A program made the position numbers and the translations under genes. 64,000 nucleotides of DNA. Origin: Pseudofrankia sp. DC12 (GTDB lineage Bacteria; Actinomycetota; Actinomycetes; Frankiales; Frankiaceae). The DNA is taken from NCBI RefSeq assembly GCF_000966285.1, contig NZ_KQ031391.1:4946383-5010382 (forward strand), in the 5' to 3' direction. Of the stretch, positions 17,662 to 26,733 are shown one piece after another; the stretch's first letter is position 1, and each line of letters begins with the position of its first letter. Under the pieces are notes generated by a model. The model did no database searches. It saw nothing but the letters and a program-made list of their open reading frames with translations, and was not told where the DNA came from.

Positions 17662-18729
17662 TCATGACGAGCGAAGTCCGAGAACCGGTGTAAGCCTCGG
17701 GGGTGCCGTGCTGTGGCGGATGACGAGCTGGGGTGTCATCGAGGTCTGCATAGCACGGTTCCGATGGCCTTCCACTCGCTCGATGAGCATCTTCGCGGCG
17801 GCGGCCCCCATTTCCTGGCCGGCCTGGTCGACGCTGGTCAGCTGTACGGGGGCAAGGGCCGCGATGGCGGTGTTGTTGTAGCCGACAAGGGACAGTTCCT
17901 CGGGGACGCGTACGCCCAGTTGGTGTGCCGCGCGGTAGACGCCGAGGGCGGCCACGTCCGCGCCTGCCATGATGGCCGTAGGAGGTTCTGCGCTGGTAAG
18001 CAGCTGCCTGCCTGCCTTGTAGCCGCCGTCGTCTGAGTAGGCAGTGCGACAGACGCGGGCGTGCTCCTGCAGATCGTGGCCGCGCATCGCCTCCAGATAG
18101 CCGTTTGTAAGCACAACCTCCGGAGTGCGCTTCCACAGGCTCACCTTGGTCCCTGCTGCCGCTACCAGCGCGATGTCGCGGTGGCCGAGGGACACGAGGT
18201 GATCCACCACGAGTCTCGCGCCGACAGCGTCCGCATCCACGACCGAGTCATGAACCTCGGCGGTGTCGTGGTGGCCGATGACGACCGTAGGAGTGGCGGC
18301 GGCCATGGTGAGCACTTCGCTGCGCGGGGTTCCGGGCGCGATCAGGATCAGGCCGTCCATCCGGCGGTCGACCATGGAGCGGATCGTCTTGGCCTGGTCA
18401 TCAGCACCGAATCCGGCCGCCCCGAGCAGGACGGTGTAGTCACTGTCGCGTAATTGGTCGTGGACTCCGTCAAGGATGTCGGCGAAGAAGGGGTTGCGGA
18501 TGTTGTCCAGCAGCACGCCGATCGTATAGGTGCGTCCACGCATGCCGCGCGCGGCGGCGTGGGGTCGGTAGTCCAGTTCGGCCATCGCCGCACGAACCCG
18601 CTCCTGCATCGCGGGGCTCACCCCGTAGGCGTTGCGCAGCACTTTGGAGACCGCGGGGGTCGAGACGCCGGCGTGCCGGGCAACATCTGCGATCGTGACG
18701 CGTTTCGTTCGTTTCGGCGACGAGTCCAT
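17662..18729 (-). CDS. LacI family transcriptional regulator
   Basis: This 355-residue sugar-responsive repressor has the LacI HTH at residues 11-60 (VTIADVARHAGVSTPAVSKV) with the hinge, then a periplasmic-binding-like effector domain (TYTIGVLLDNIRNPFFADIL onward). The length is normal. It is divergent from the sugar ABC operon that begins at 19110, so it probably represses that operon and itself in the absence of an inducing sugar, likely a rhamnoside or rhamnose given the GH78 gene. Candidate operators with an AACG core occur at 18757, 19038 and 26722. Confidence 0.9.
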   Translation of the reverse strand: MDSSPKRTKRVTIADVARHAGVSTPAVSKVLRNAYGVSPAMQERVRAAMAELDYRPHAAARGMRGRTYTIGVLLDNIRNPFFADILDGVHDQLRDSDYTVLLGAAGFGADDQAKTIRSMVDRRMDGLILIAPGTPRSEVLTMAAATPTVVIGHHDTAEVHDSVVDADAVGARLVVDHLVSLGHRDIALVAAAGTKVSLWKRTPEVVLTNGYLEAMRGHDLQEHARVCRTAYSDDGGYKAGRQLLTSAEPPTAIMAGADVAALGVYRAAHQLGVRVPEELSLVGYNNTAIAALAPVQLTSVDQAGQEMGAAAAKMLIERVEGHRNRAMQTSMTPQLVIRHSTAPPRLTPVLGLRSS

Positions 18730-18756
18730 GCCTGGTGTACTCCTGAGTCATGCCTA

Positions 18757-18768
18757 TAGAACGATCTA
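18757..18768. promoter_or_regulatory. Candidate LacI operator upstream of lacI-type gene
   Basis: TAGAACGATCTA has 4-bp symmetric arms (TAGA/TCTA) around a central CG, the typical geometry of LacI-family sites. It lies 28 bp upstream of the LacI gene start. An inverted copy of its GAACGATC core occurs at 18813-18820. The remainder of the 380-bp gap to 19109 holds a TTGACA at 18992-18997 without a good -10 element, and the second candidate site at 19038. Confidence 0.5.
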
Positions 18769-19037
18769 CATGGTGTCACGCGAAAGAGCTAGGCCGATCA
18801 TAGGCGCGGTCTGATCGTTCGCACGGGGCGCTGCCGTCGCGGCTCCGAGACCGTGGGCCCGCCGCGGGGCGTGCGCCCTGGCCGGCGCAGGTCCCGGAGG
18901 TGCTGGTCGACCTGGCGGTCCGTGTGCCCGGGCTCGCCGGTCGTCGGTGCTCCAGCCAGCTGGCGCCGGCCCCGGCCGCGGCCATTGGGTCTTGACACGG
19001 CCGTGGGCGAAGGGCAGCCTTGTGCCACTTCCGCATG

Positions 19038-19049
19038 GAGAACGTTATA
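19038..19049. promoter_or_regulatory. Candidate LacI operator upstream of sugar ABC operon
   Basis: GAGAACGTTATA has a central CG with the inner ACGT symmetric and four of six arm positions matching. It overlaps a TTATAC that could be a -10 element (19045-19050), with TTGTGC at 19020-19025 as a weak -35. It is about 60 bp upstream of the binding-protein start, where bound repressor would block the promoter. Confidence 0.4.
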
Positions 19050-19109
19050 CGCAGCCGGTGCGACCCGGGTCGCCGCCTCACTCTGCCTGAACGACAACAG
19101 GGAGCAACT

Positions 19110-20426
19110 GTGACCATCAACCCTCTCCGCGCCCGACGGGCGCGGATCACTGGACTCGCGGCGAGCGCCACCGCCGTCGCGCTTCTGGCAGCGGCGTGTG
19201 GAGGCACGGGCTCGGGCTCGTCCTCGGCGCCGAAGCAGTTCAGCTACCTGACGAACGTCGAGAACACCACCATCAAGACGGGCCTGGGCACCCTGGCGAA
19301 TGGTGCATGCAAGGCGCAGAACCAGGCATTACCTCTGAAGGTGGACACTGTTCCGCAGACCAGCTTGGACCAGAAGCTCCAGCTGCTCGCCGGGCAGAAC
19401 GCCCTGCCGGTCCAGTTCGCCGCGGGCAACGCCCCCGCGCTGACGGATCAGCTCTACAAGGCCGGCAAGATCGCCGACCTCGAGACGCAGCTGACGGCTC
19501 TCGGCGTCTACGACCAGATCGAGCCGGCGGCGATCTCCACGATCAAGGCCCTGTACGGGGGCAAGATGGAGGTCTTGCCCTACGAGTACAACATCGAGGG
19601 CATTTTCTACAACAAGAAGATCTTCAGCGATCACGGCCTGTCGGTGCCCACGACGTGGGACGCGCTGGTGTCGGACGCGGCCACGCTGCAGTCGGCCGGG
19701 GTGCAGCCGTTCTCGGCCTCCGGCCAGCAGGGCTGGCCCATCACCCGGCTAATCAGCGGCTACCTGTACCGCAGCCTGGGGCCGGACGCGATGAAGGACA
19801 TCGCCGACGGCAAGGCCAAGCTGACCGACCCCCAGTACGTCGAGGCCGCGACGAAGGTGGCCGAACTCGGCAAGAACGGCTACTTCGGCAAGGGCGTCGG
19901 GTCGATCGACTACGACACCGCGTTCAACCAGTTCCTTAGTGGCAAGGCGGCCATGCTCTACATGGGCAGCTGGGCGCTGACGAACATCGGCGACCCCAAG
20001 CAGGACCAGGTGGGCGCCGAGAACATCGGCTTCATGCCCTTCCCCGCCGTCTCCGGTGGTAAGGGATCGATTGACCAGTACCCCTCCAACGTCGGCCTGG
20101 CGATGACCCTGGGCGCCAAGACCTTCGACAGCAAGGTTGGCGACTGGGTCAAGTGCATCGCCCAGAACTATGGCAGCGTCGCGCTCAAGGACCAGGGCTC
20201 CATCTCGGGATTCAAGGTCAACACCGCCGTTCAGGACCCGAACGCGATCACCACGCAGGTGAGGAAGACCATCGGCGAGTCGACGCAGAACGTCCTGTGG
20301 TTCGAGGCTCTGTTCAGCACCAAGGCCACCAACGTCAGCCAGACGAACGCGGCCTCGCTGGTCACGGGGACCATGAGCCCGTCGCAGTTCATGCAGGCTG
20401 TTCAGAGCGCCCTGTCAGGTAGCTGA
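19110..20426 (+). CDS. Sugar ABC transporter substrate-binding lipoprotein (family 1)
   Basis: This 438-residue extracellular solute-binding protein captures a sugar or oligosaccharide and delivers it to the two permeases downstream. The N-terminus is a lipoprotein signal: basic start, hydrophobic core and lipobox LLAAACGG, with the Cys to be lipidated. The GTG start at 19110 follows GGGAGC. The open frame extends upstream to 19020 but lacks a site there. The body shows family-1 features such as YNIEGIFYNKKIF and the WALTNIGDPK helix. It is the first gene of an operon with two permeases and an alpha-L-rhamnosidase, so a rhamnosylated glycan is the likely ligand. Confidence 0.92.
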   Translation: MTINPLRARRARITGLAASATAVALLAAACGGTGSGSSSAPKQFSYLTNVENTTIKTGLGTLANGACKAQNQALPLKVDTVPQTSLDQKLQLLAGQNALPVQFAAGNAPALTDQLYKAGKIADLETQLTALGVYDQIEPAAISTIKALYGGKMEVLPYEYNIEGIFYNKKIFSDHGLSVPTTWDALVSDAATLQSAGVQPFSASGQQGWPITRLISGYLYRSLGPDAMKDIADGKAKLTDPQYVEAATKVAELGKNGYFGKGVGSIDYDTAFNQFLSGKAAMLYMGSWALTNIGDPKQDQVGAENIGFMPFPAVSGGKGSIDQYPSNVGLAMTLGAKTFDSKVGDWVKCIAQNYGSVALKDQGSISGFKVNTAVQDPNAITTQVRKTIGESTQNVLWFEALFSTKATNVSQTNAASLVTGTMSPSQFMQAVQSALSGS

Positions 20427-20442
20427 GCCCCCAGCCGTGCAC

Positions 20443-20478
20443 GGCTCAGGAGCCGCCCGCCGCGGCGGCTCCTGAGCC
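20443..20478 (+). terminator. Strong hairpin between binding-protein and permease genes
   Basis: A perfect 15-bp stem (arms 20443-20457 and 20464-20478, GGCTCAGGAGCCGCC and its complement) closes a six-base loop. It lies 16 bp after the binding-protein stop and 62 bp before the first permease start. Such intra-operon hairpins usually act as partial terminators or protect the 3' end, so that more binding protein than permease is made. Confidence 0.7.
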
Positions 20479-20539
20479 ACCCCCTGACAAATCTCGATCT
20501 GACGGTCTGCCTGCATCCCATACGAAGTGGACAGCGCTT

Positions 20540-21424
20540 ATGCACCGCGTATTAGGTGACCGCAGGGCCATTTTGACCCTGATAGGTCCCGCCCTGCTCG
20601 TCTATTCCCTCGTCATGTTGGTCCCGATGGTGTGGTCCTTGGGGTACTCGTTCACCAAAGGCAACACCATCGACGGCTTCAGCGGCAACGGCCTGCACAA
20701 CTTCCAGCGCCTGTTCAGCGACGCGGCCGCCCACAAGGCACTCTGGTTCAGCCTCAAGTACGGCGTCGCCGTGACCATCGGGCAGGTGCTCGTCGGCTAC
20801 CTGCTCGCTCTGCTGTACATTTTCTTCCTCAAGCGCGCTTCCGCGGTCATCCGCACGTTGGTGTTCTTCCCGGTCATCATGCCCACCGTGGCGGTCGGCC
20901 TGCTCTTCCAGAAGTTCTTCCAGGTCGCCCCGCAGATCGGTCCGATGAACTCGCTGCTGTCCACGGTGGGCGTGGGCTCGGTCGACTGGTTCGGCAGCCC
21001 CGGCAAGGCATTCTGGGTCCTGGTCATCATGGACATCTGGCGCTCCATGGGCTTCTACGCCGTCCTGCTGTTCGCTGGCCTGGTCGACATCCCCGACGAG
21101 GTGCTGGAGTCGGCCCGTCTTGACGGGGCCTCAGGCCTCCGGCTGGTGCGTCACATCGTGCTGCCGCTGTCGTTCCCGGTCCTGATGTCGGCCCTGATCT
21201 TCAGCATCAACGGGACGTTGAAGGTCTTCGACTCCATCGTCGCGCTGACCAACGGCGGCCCCGGCAATGCCACCACGCCGCTGACCCTCTACATGTTCCA
21301 GACGTCGTTCACCTACAGCGACTACGGCTACGGAAGCACGATCGCCCTGCTGCTGACAGTTGTGTGCCTGCTGGTGACCCTGGTCATCTTCCGTGTTTCG
21401 CGGCGCGACCTCACGAAGGGCTGA
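20540..21424 (+). CDS. Sugar ABC transporter permease, MalF type
   Basis: This 294-residue integral membrane protein has about six hydrophobic segments. The cytoplasmic EAA loop that contacts the ATPase is visible as the region SARLDGASGLRLVRHIVLP. It forms the translocation channel with the second permease, which starts 5 bases after this gene ends. The length and gene order (binding protein, MalF type, MalG type) are typical of CUT1 carbohydrate importers. The ATG at 20540 lacks a strong ribosome site. Confidence 0.92.
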   Translation: MHRVLGDRRAILTLIGPALLVYSLVMLVPMVWSLGYSFTKGNTIDGFSGNGLHNFQRLFSDAAAHKALWFSLKYGVAVTIGQVLVGYLLALLYIFFLKRASAVIRTLVFFPVIMPTVAVGLLFQKFFQVAPQIGPMNSLLSTVGVGSVDWFGSPGKAFWVLVIMDIWRSMGFYAVLLFAGLVDIPDEVLESARLDGASGLRLVRHIVLPLSFPVLMSALIFSINGTLKVFDSIVALTNGGPGNATTPLTLYMFQTSFTYSDYGYGSTIALLLTVVCLLVTLVIFRVSRRDLTKG

Positions 21425-21428
21425 CACC

Positions 21429-22334
21429 ATGGCGCTCGACTCGCCCCCGATGATGAAGGCCGCGGGCAGTGCCCGCCGGGCCGGCAGCAGCCGCGTCCTG
21501 TGGCGACGCCGTCACCCCGGACGGATCTGGGTGAAGGCAGTCATCGGCCTGTTGCTGGTCGTCGAGGTCTACCCCTTGCTGTGGATGTTCCTGACCTCGC
21601 TGAAGTCCAACAGCGACTACCTGAACAACTCCACCTGGAGCCTGCCGACGAGCTGGCAGTGGGGGAACTACAGTGAGGCCTGGACGACCGGGCACATCGG
21701 GCTGTACGTCAGGAACAGCCTGCTCGCCACCGCTCCGGCCCTGCTCCTGATCATCGCGCTGGGCACCGCCGCTGGGTTCGCCCTGCAGATCATGGTGTGG
21801 AAGGGGCGCGGCGTAACGCTGCTGATCTTCCTCGCGGGCATCATGGTGCCTTCCCAGATGATCCTGCTGCCGCTGTTCACCGTCTACTTCCGGGCCGGCC
21901 TGTCGGGCACTCTGTGGCCGCTGATCCTGACCTATACCGGCACTGGCCTGCCGCTGACCGTGTTCATGATGGCCACCTACTACAGGGCCGTTCCACGGGA
22001 GTTGTTCGAGGCGGCTACGATCGACGGCGCTGGGATTCTCCGCTCGTTCTGGAGCATCAGCGTCCCCATGGTCCGCAACGCCATCCTGACCGTCGGCCTG
22101 GTGCAGTTCTTCTTTATCTGGAACGACCTCCTGATCGCGCTGACGTTCACTAACAACCAGGACCTCCGCACCATCCAGGTCGGCCTGCTCAACTTCACCG
22201 GGGACTTCGGCGCCACCCAGTACGGCCCGCTGTTCGCGGCCATCTGCATCAACGTCATCGGCACGCTCGTGATCTATCTGTTCCTCAACCAGAAGGTCAT
22301 GAAGGGCCTGACCGGAGGAGCAGTCAAGGGCTGA
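21429..22334 (+). CDS. Sugar ABC transporter permease, MalG type
   Basis: This 301-residue partner permease has six predicted hydrophobic segments and an EAA loop (ELFEAATIDGAGILRSFWSI). The start is ATG 21429 behind GAAGGG within the end of the upstream permease, so the two are translationally coupled. The conserved C-terminal segment with FFFIWNDLLIALTF is typical of the MalG class. It works with the upstream permease and a shared ATPase, probably the one at 25173. Confidence 0.92.
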   Translation: MALDSPPMMKAAGSARRAGSSRVLWRRRHPGRIWVKAVIGLLLVVEVYPLLWMFLTSLKSNSDYLNNSTWSLPTSWQWGNYSEAWTTGHIGLYVRNSLLATAPALLLIIALGTAAGFALQIMVWKGRGVTLLIFLAGIMVPSQMILLPLFTVYFRAGLSGTLWPLILTYTGTGLPLTVFMMATYYRAVPRELFEAATIDGAGILRSFWSISVPMVRNAILTVGLVQFFFIWNDLLIALTFTNNQDLRTIQVGLLNFTGDFGATQYGPLFAAICINVIGTLVIYLFLNQKVMKGLTGGAVKG

Positions 22335-22397
22335 CGCCCGCCCATCCCCGTCGGTGCCGCAGGTTGGGGCACCGCGCCGTCACGGAAGGTCTGATGC

Positions 22398-25058
22398 ATG
22401 CTCCGCCAGCCTGGCCCGGTGTCGTTCGAGCACCTTCGGGACGGCATCGGCGTCGGGGTCGCCGAACCGCGTCTGTCATGGGTGCTTCCGGCCGGCGCCG
22501 GGGTCCAGGCCGGGTATGAGATTGAGCTGGACCGATGCGGCCACGTGCAGCGCACTGGCCGCATCGACAGCTCCGACCAGGTTCTGGTTCCCTGGCCTGG
22601 CGTACCGCTCGCGTCCCGTGAGCGTGTCACCGTGCGGGTCCGGGTCTGGGCCGGGGAACGACCTGATGAGCCGTCCGACTGGAGCCCGCCGGGAGCCGTC
22701 GAGGCTGGCCTGCTGGCGGCGTCGGACTGGCTCGCCGTCCCCGTCCGCGCGGACTCGCTCGAAATCCCTGACAGCGACCGGCGTCCGGTCCGGGTACGTA
22801 GGGACTTCACCCTCGCCCGGCGCGTCGCGCGCGCCCGTCTGTACATCACCGCCCACGGCCTGTTCGAAGCGGAGATCAATGGAAAGCGGGTCGGTGACGA
22901 CGTCCTGGCTCCCGGGTGGACCGTCTACCACGCGCGGCTGCGCTACCGCACCTACGACATCACCGACCAGCTGTCCGAGGGTGCCAACACCATCGGCGCG
23001 TGGCTCGGCGATGGCTGGTACCGGGGCCGTCTCGGCTTCAACGGCGGGACCCGCAACATCTACGGCGCTGACCTGTCCCTGATCGCTCAGCTCGAGGTCA
23101 CCCACGACGACGGCACCCGCACCGTCATCGCGACGGACTCCTCATGGGTCGCCGCGCCCGGGCCGGTCATGGCCAGCGGCCTGTACGAGGGCGAGGTCTT
23201 CGACGCTCGCCTGGACAACCCGAACTGGGCGACGCCATTCGCCGAACGCACGGCCGGCTGGGCGCCGGTCGCCGTCGGCACCCGCGACCCCCGCACCCTC
23301 GTCGCGCCGCAAGGCCCGCCGGTGCGGTGCACCCAGGAGGTCAGCCCGGTCGCGATCACCCGCCGACCGGACGGCCGCTACCTGCTCGACTTTGGCCAGA
23401 ACCTCGTCGGGCGGCTGCGTATCACCGTCGACGGCCCGGCCGGGACCGCCATCACCCTGCGGCATGCGGAAGTTCTGCAGGACGGAGAACTGGCCACCCG
23501 GCCGCTGCGGGAAGCCCGCGCGACCGACACGTACATTACGGCGGGCGACGGGCCGCGCAGCTGGCAGCCGCGGTTCACCCTGCACGGTTTCCGCTACGCA
23601 GAGGTCACTGGCTGGCCGGGCGAGCTGAACACCGACGCCGTGACCGCGCTGGTCCACCACACCGACATGCGCCGCACCGGTTGGTTTGAGTGCAGTGACG
23701 ACCTGATCAACCGGCTCCACGAGAACGTCGTCTGGAGTATGCGCGGCAACTTCGTGGACATCCCCACCGACTGCCCGGCCCGCGACGAACGGCTCGGCTG
23801 GACGGGCGACCTGCAGATCTTCGCCCCCACCGCGAGCTTCCTGTATGACTGCGCCGGGATGCTCGACTCCTGGCTCACCGACGTCGCCATCGAACAGCGG
23901 CCGGACGGCGCTGTCCCCTGGTATGTCCCCGTGATCCCCGGCGGCCCGCTGTGGACTCCGATCCGTCCCGGTGCCGCCTGGGGCGACGTCGTGACCGTGG
24001 CTCCCTGGGTGCTCTACGAGCGTTTCGGCGACCGTGAGCTGTTGCGCCGGCAGTTCCCCGCGGGCCAGGCCTGGGTCGACCTCGTGGCACGGCTCGCCGG
24101 ACCCAGCCTGCTGTGGGACACCGGGTTCCAGTTGGGGGACTGGCTCGACCCCTCCGCTCCGCCCGACGACCCGGCGGCCTCGCGGACCGACCGCTACCTC
24201 GTCGCCACCGCCTACTTCGCGTGGTCGGCCCGGCTCCTGGCCTGGTCGGCGGCGGAGCTTGGCGACTCCGGCGCCGCGGCGCGGTACGCCACCTTGGCCG
24301 ACGACGTCGCGCGGGCCTTCCGCCGCCGCTACGTGCTGCCGTCCGGCCGCCTGACGAGCGACAGCCCCACCGCCTACTGCTTGGCCCTCGCCTTTGGCCT
24401 GCTCGTCGACCCCGCGCAGCGCCAGTCCGCCGGCGACCGGCTCGCCGCCCTGGTCCTGGCGGAAGACGCCCGCGTCGCCACCGGGTTCGTCGGCACCCCA
24501 CTCATCTGCGATGCCCTGACGGATACAGGACACCTGGACGTCGCCTACCGGCTGCTGAAGCAGACCGAGTGCCCCTCCTGGCTCTACCCTGTGACCCGGG
24601 GAGCGACCACGATCTGGGAACGCTGGGACAGCCTGCGCCCCGACGGCAGCCTCAACCCCGGCGGCATGACGTCGTTCAACCACTATGCCTTCGGTGCCGT
24701 GGCTGACTGGCTGCACCGCGTCGTCGGAGGCATCGCCCCAGCAGCGCCCGGCTACCGCACCATTGCCTACAGGCCGCGTCCCGGCGGCGGAATCACGTGG
24801 GCGAACACCCGCCACGAGACTCCGTACGGGACGGCGGCGCTGTCCTGGGAGCTGACCGGGGACGGAATGACCGCCCGCGTCACGGTGCCCGAGGGATGCG
24901 CCGGGATGGTGGAGCTCCCCGGGCGTGAGCGGCTCACCCTGGGGCCCGGGAAGCACACCGTCGAAACCCCTGGCCGCGGTCATGCCGCACTGTCGGGTAA
25001 CCACGCTCACGCCGAGCAGCGGTCCGGCCGGGACACACCGGACCGCTGCTCGGCCTGA
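22398..25058 (+). CDS. Alpha-L-rhamnosidase, GH78
   Basis: This 886-residue glycoside hydrolase releases terminal alpha-L-rhamnose. An N-terminal beta-sandwich is followed by the WYRGRLGF region of the Bac_rhamnosid N domain and then the (alpha/alpha)6 barrel. Catalytic-region motifs are present: PTDCPARDERLGWTGDLQ, which carries the conserved acidic residues, and ATTIWERWD with the proposed base Glu. There is no signal peptide, so it acts inside the cell on imported rhamnosides. It is the last gene of the sugar operon, 63 bp after the permease. Its last 16 codons lie in a perfect hairpin. Confidence 0.92.
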   Translation: MLRQPGPVSFEHLRDGIGVGVAEPRLSWVLPAGAGVQAGYEIELDRCGHVQRTGRIDSSDQVLVPWPGVPLASRERVTVRVRVWAGERPDEPSDWSPPGAVEAGLLAASDWLAVPVRADSLEIPDSDRRPVRVRRDFTLARRVARARLYITAHGLFEAEINGKRVGDDVLAPGWTVYHARLRYRTYDITDQLSEGANTIGAWLGDGWYRGRLGFNGGTRNIYGADLSLIAQLEVTHDDGTRTVIATDSSWVAAPGPVMASGLYEGEVFDARLDNPNWATPFAERTAGWAPVAVGTRDPRTLVAPQGPPVRCTQEVSPVAITRRPDGRYLLDFGQNLVGRLRITVDGPAGTAITLRHAEVLQDGELATRPLREARATDTYITAGDGPRSWQPRFTLHGFRYAEVTGWPGELNTDAVTALVHHTDMRRTGWFECSDDLINRLHENVVWSMRGNFVDIPTDCPARDERLGWTGDLQIFAPTASFLYDCAGMLDSWLTDVAIEQRPDGAVPWYVPVIPGGPLWTPIRPGAAWGDVVTVAPWVLYERFGDRELLRRQFPAGQAWVDLVARLAGPSLLWDTGFQLGDWLDPSAPPDDPAASRTDRYLVATAYFAWSARLLAWSAAELGDSGAAARYATLADDVARAFRRRYVLPSGRLTSDSPTAYCLALAFGLLVDPAQRQSAGDRLAALVLAEDARVATGFVGTPLICDALTDTGHLDVAYRLLKQTECPSWLYPVTRGATTIWERWDSLRPDGSLNPGGMTSFNHYAFGAVADWLHRVVGGIAPAAPGYRTIAYRPRPGGGITWANTRHETPYGTAALSWELTGDGMTARVTVPEGCAGMVELPGRERLTLGPGKHTVETPGRGHAALSGNHAHAEQRSGRDTPDRCSA
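25011..25054 (+). terminator. Hairpin formed by the last codons of the rhamnosidase gene
   Basis: A perfect 17-bp stem (25011-25027 with 25038-25054) and a ten-base loop end just before the TGA at 25056. The terminator is therefore read as the C-terminal tail of the enzyme, which is divergent-looking (QRSGRDTPDRCSA). It probably ends the sugar operon. Confidence 0.65.
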
Positions 25059-25121
25059 CATCCGTTTGCCGTCGATCGGTCTTACCCGTCTTACCCTGGC
25101 CGGTATCCGGCTTCTACGGAA

Positions 25122-25165
25122 TCACGGCGCGTCCCACGGAATGAGTTCCGTGGGACGCGCCGTGA
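25122..25165. terminator. 20-bp perfect stem, bidirectional terminator
   Basis: Arms 25122-25141 and 25146-25165 pair perfectly around the loop TGAG. The element sits between the converging rhamnosidase and ABC ATPase genes, eight bases from the ATPase stop codon. No T run follows on either strand, as is usual in GC-rich actinomycetes. It should stop transcription from both sides. Confidence 0.8.
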
Positions 25166-25172
25166 AGCTGGT

Positions 25173-26288
25173 TCAGCCGGGCAGGCGCAGACCGGTCTTG
25201 ACGGAGAACACGTGGAGCTCGCCTTCGCGAATGCTCATCCGGACCTTCTCGCCCCGCTGCGGGACGCCGCGGGGGCTGACTCGCGCTACCACGTCGGCGT
25301 TCTTGCCCTCTTCCGCGGGCGAGGCCAGCACAGGGGAGACGATGCTTCCGTGGAGGTAGGCGTCGGGGCCGAGCTCCTCGACAAGATTGATCAAGGCCTC
25401 GAAGGCCGGGCCGCCGCCGTTCACCTCCAACGCCTCAGGCCGGAACCCGACTGTCACCGTCGTGGCGCCCTCGGCGGCCGCTGCCTGCGCGGTCTCGCGC
25501 GGTAGCGGGATGACGGCATCGCCGAGCTGGACACCGTCGTTGCGCAGCGGCACCTCGGCGATGTTCATCGCGGGTGACCCGATGAAGCTGGCCACGAAGG
25601 CGTTGGCCGGCCGCTCGTAGAGGGCGAGCGGAGCATCGACCTGTTGCAGCTTGCCGGCCTTGAGAACGGCCACCCGATCACCCATTGTCATCGCCTCGAC
25701 CTGGTCGTGGGTGACGTAGACGGTGGTGATCCCCAGCCGGCGCTGCAGGGAAGCGATCTGGGTGCGGGTGGAAACGCGCAGCTTGGCGTCCAGGTTGGAC
25801 AGCGGCTCGTCCATCAGGAACACCTGCGGTTCCCGGACGATGGCTCGTCCCATCGCGACCCGTTGCCGCTGCCCGCCCGAAAGCGCTCTCGGCTTCCGCT
25901 CCAGATAGGGCTCGAGGTCCAGCAGCTTCGCGGCTTCGCTGATCCGCCGGTGGCGCTCGTCTTTCCCGACGCCGGCAATCTTCAGCGCGAAACCCATGTT
26001 GTCGGCGACGGTCATATGCGGGTAGAGCGCGTAGTTCTGGAAGACCATGGCGATGTCCCGGTCCTTCGGAGCGGCATCGGTGACCTCGCGGTCGCCGATC
26101 CAGATCTCCCCGGAATCCACCTCCTCGAGCCCAGCGAGCATGCGTAACGAAGTGGACTTGCCGCAGCCCGACGGGCCGACAAGGACGAGGAACTCCCCGT
26201 CCGCGATCTGAAGGTCGAGCGTGTCCACCGCCAGGCTTGTGCTACCCGGGTAGCTTCTACTGACCTTGGCGAAGTTGACAGTTGCCAT
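25173..26288 (-). CDS. Multiple-sugar ABC transporter ATPase, UgpC/MsmK type
   Basis: This 371-residue ATPase energises CUT1 sugar importers. Walker A is GPSGCGKST, the signature is LSGGQRQR, Walker B is VFLMDEPLSNLD and the switch His is in YVTHDQVEAMT. A C-terminal regulatory OB-like domain of about 130 residues (VTVGFRPEALEV) follows, as in MalK and MsmK. The start is ATG 26288 behind GAGAGGGAC; the open frame continues to 26513 but lacks a start with a site. In actinomycetes one such ATPase often serves many importers, and it may power the permeases at 20540 and 21429. A promoter with an internal inverted repeat lies at 26383-26411. Confidence 0.92.
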   Translation of the reverse strand: MATVNFAKVSRSYPGSTSLAVDTLDLQIADGEFLVLVGPSGCGKSTSLRMLAGLEEVDSGEIWIGDREVTDAAPKDRDIAMVFQNYALYPHMTVADNMGFALKIAGVGKDERHRRISEAAKLLDLEPYLERKPRALSGGQRQRVAMGRAIVREPQVFLMDEPLSNLDAKLRVSTRTQIASLQRRLGITTVYVTHDQVEAMTMGDRVAVLKAGKLQQVDAPLALYERPANAFVASFIGSPAMNIAEVPLRNDGVQLGDAVIPLPRETAQAAAAEGATTVTVGFRPEALEVNGGGPAFEALINLVEELGPDAYLHGSIVSPVLASPAEEGKNADVVARVSPRGVPQRGEKVRMSIREGELHVFSVKTGLRLPG

Positions 26289-26382
26289 CGCAGGCGTCCC
26301 TCTCACCGGCAGGAACGTGCCGGACGATCCGAGTGATGTCCGGCGCTGGATTGGTGCAGGCCGGACGAGACGATACGAAGGA

Positions 26383-26411
26383 ATGTAAGCTGTCGAGCTT
26401 AACCTGGTCAA
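26383..26411 (-). promoter_or_regulatory. Promoter with inverted repeat in its spacer
   Basis: On the minus strand TTGACC (26406-26411) and TTACAT (26383-26388) are 17 bp apart. The inverted repeat TAAGCT-GTCG-AGCTTA (26386-26401) fills the spacer and overlaps the -10 element, so a bound repressor would block polymerase. The ATPase start lies 95 bp downstream. Confidence 0.55.
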
Positions 26412-26721
26412 TACTTCGGTGAAATTTTCGAGCCGTCGCCGGCGCCGAAACGGGGCCGTAGGGAATAGGTGACGGCCGCGTGACCGCGTCCGGCGCACGG
26501 AGGGCAGGAACACGGGACGCGGATCGCCGGCGGCTGGTCGGCCGGGCCCGGCGCGAGCGGCCTCGCGGCCCGCCCGTGCTGGCTGGCGAGCTGCTTGCCG
26601 CCGTCAGGGGCCGGCGACGAGGGTGCGGAATCCAGGGACGCCCGACCCGGCCCAGCGGACCTTCTCGCCTTGTCAGGCGGGCGCACCGGGAGACGAGGGC
26701 GGCCCGCCGGGCGGAGCAAAT

Positions 26722-26733
26722 TGAAACGATTCA
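26722..26733. promoter_or_regulatory. Candidate LacI-type operator in a 585-bp gap
   Basis: TGAAACGATTCA has symmetric TGAA/TTCA arms around a central CG and shares the AACGA core with the site at 18757. It lies 434 bp upstream of the ABC ATPase start and 140 bp beyond the stop of the ferric-reductase-like gene. Apart from this and the promoter at 26383-26411, the gap 26289-26873 shows no credible gene. Confidence 0.4.

Noticed and set aside
18992-19020. TTGACA as a -35 for the sugar operon
   Set aside because: No -10-like hexamer lies 16-19 bp downstream; the TTATAC near 19045 is a better candidate with a different -35.
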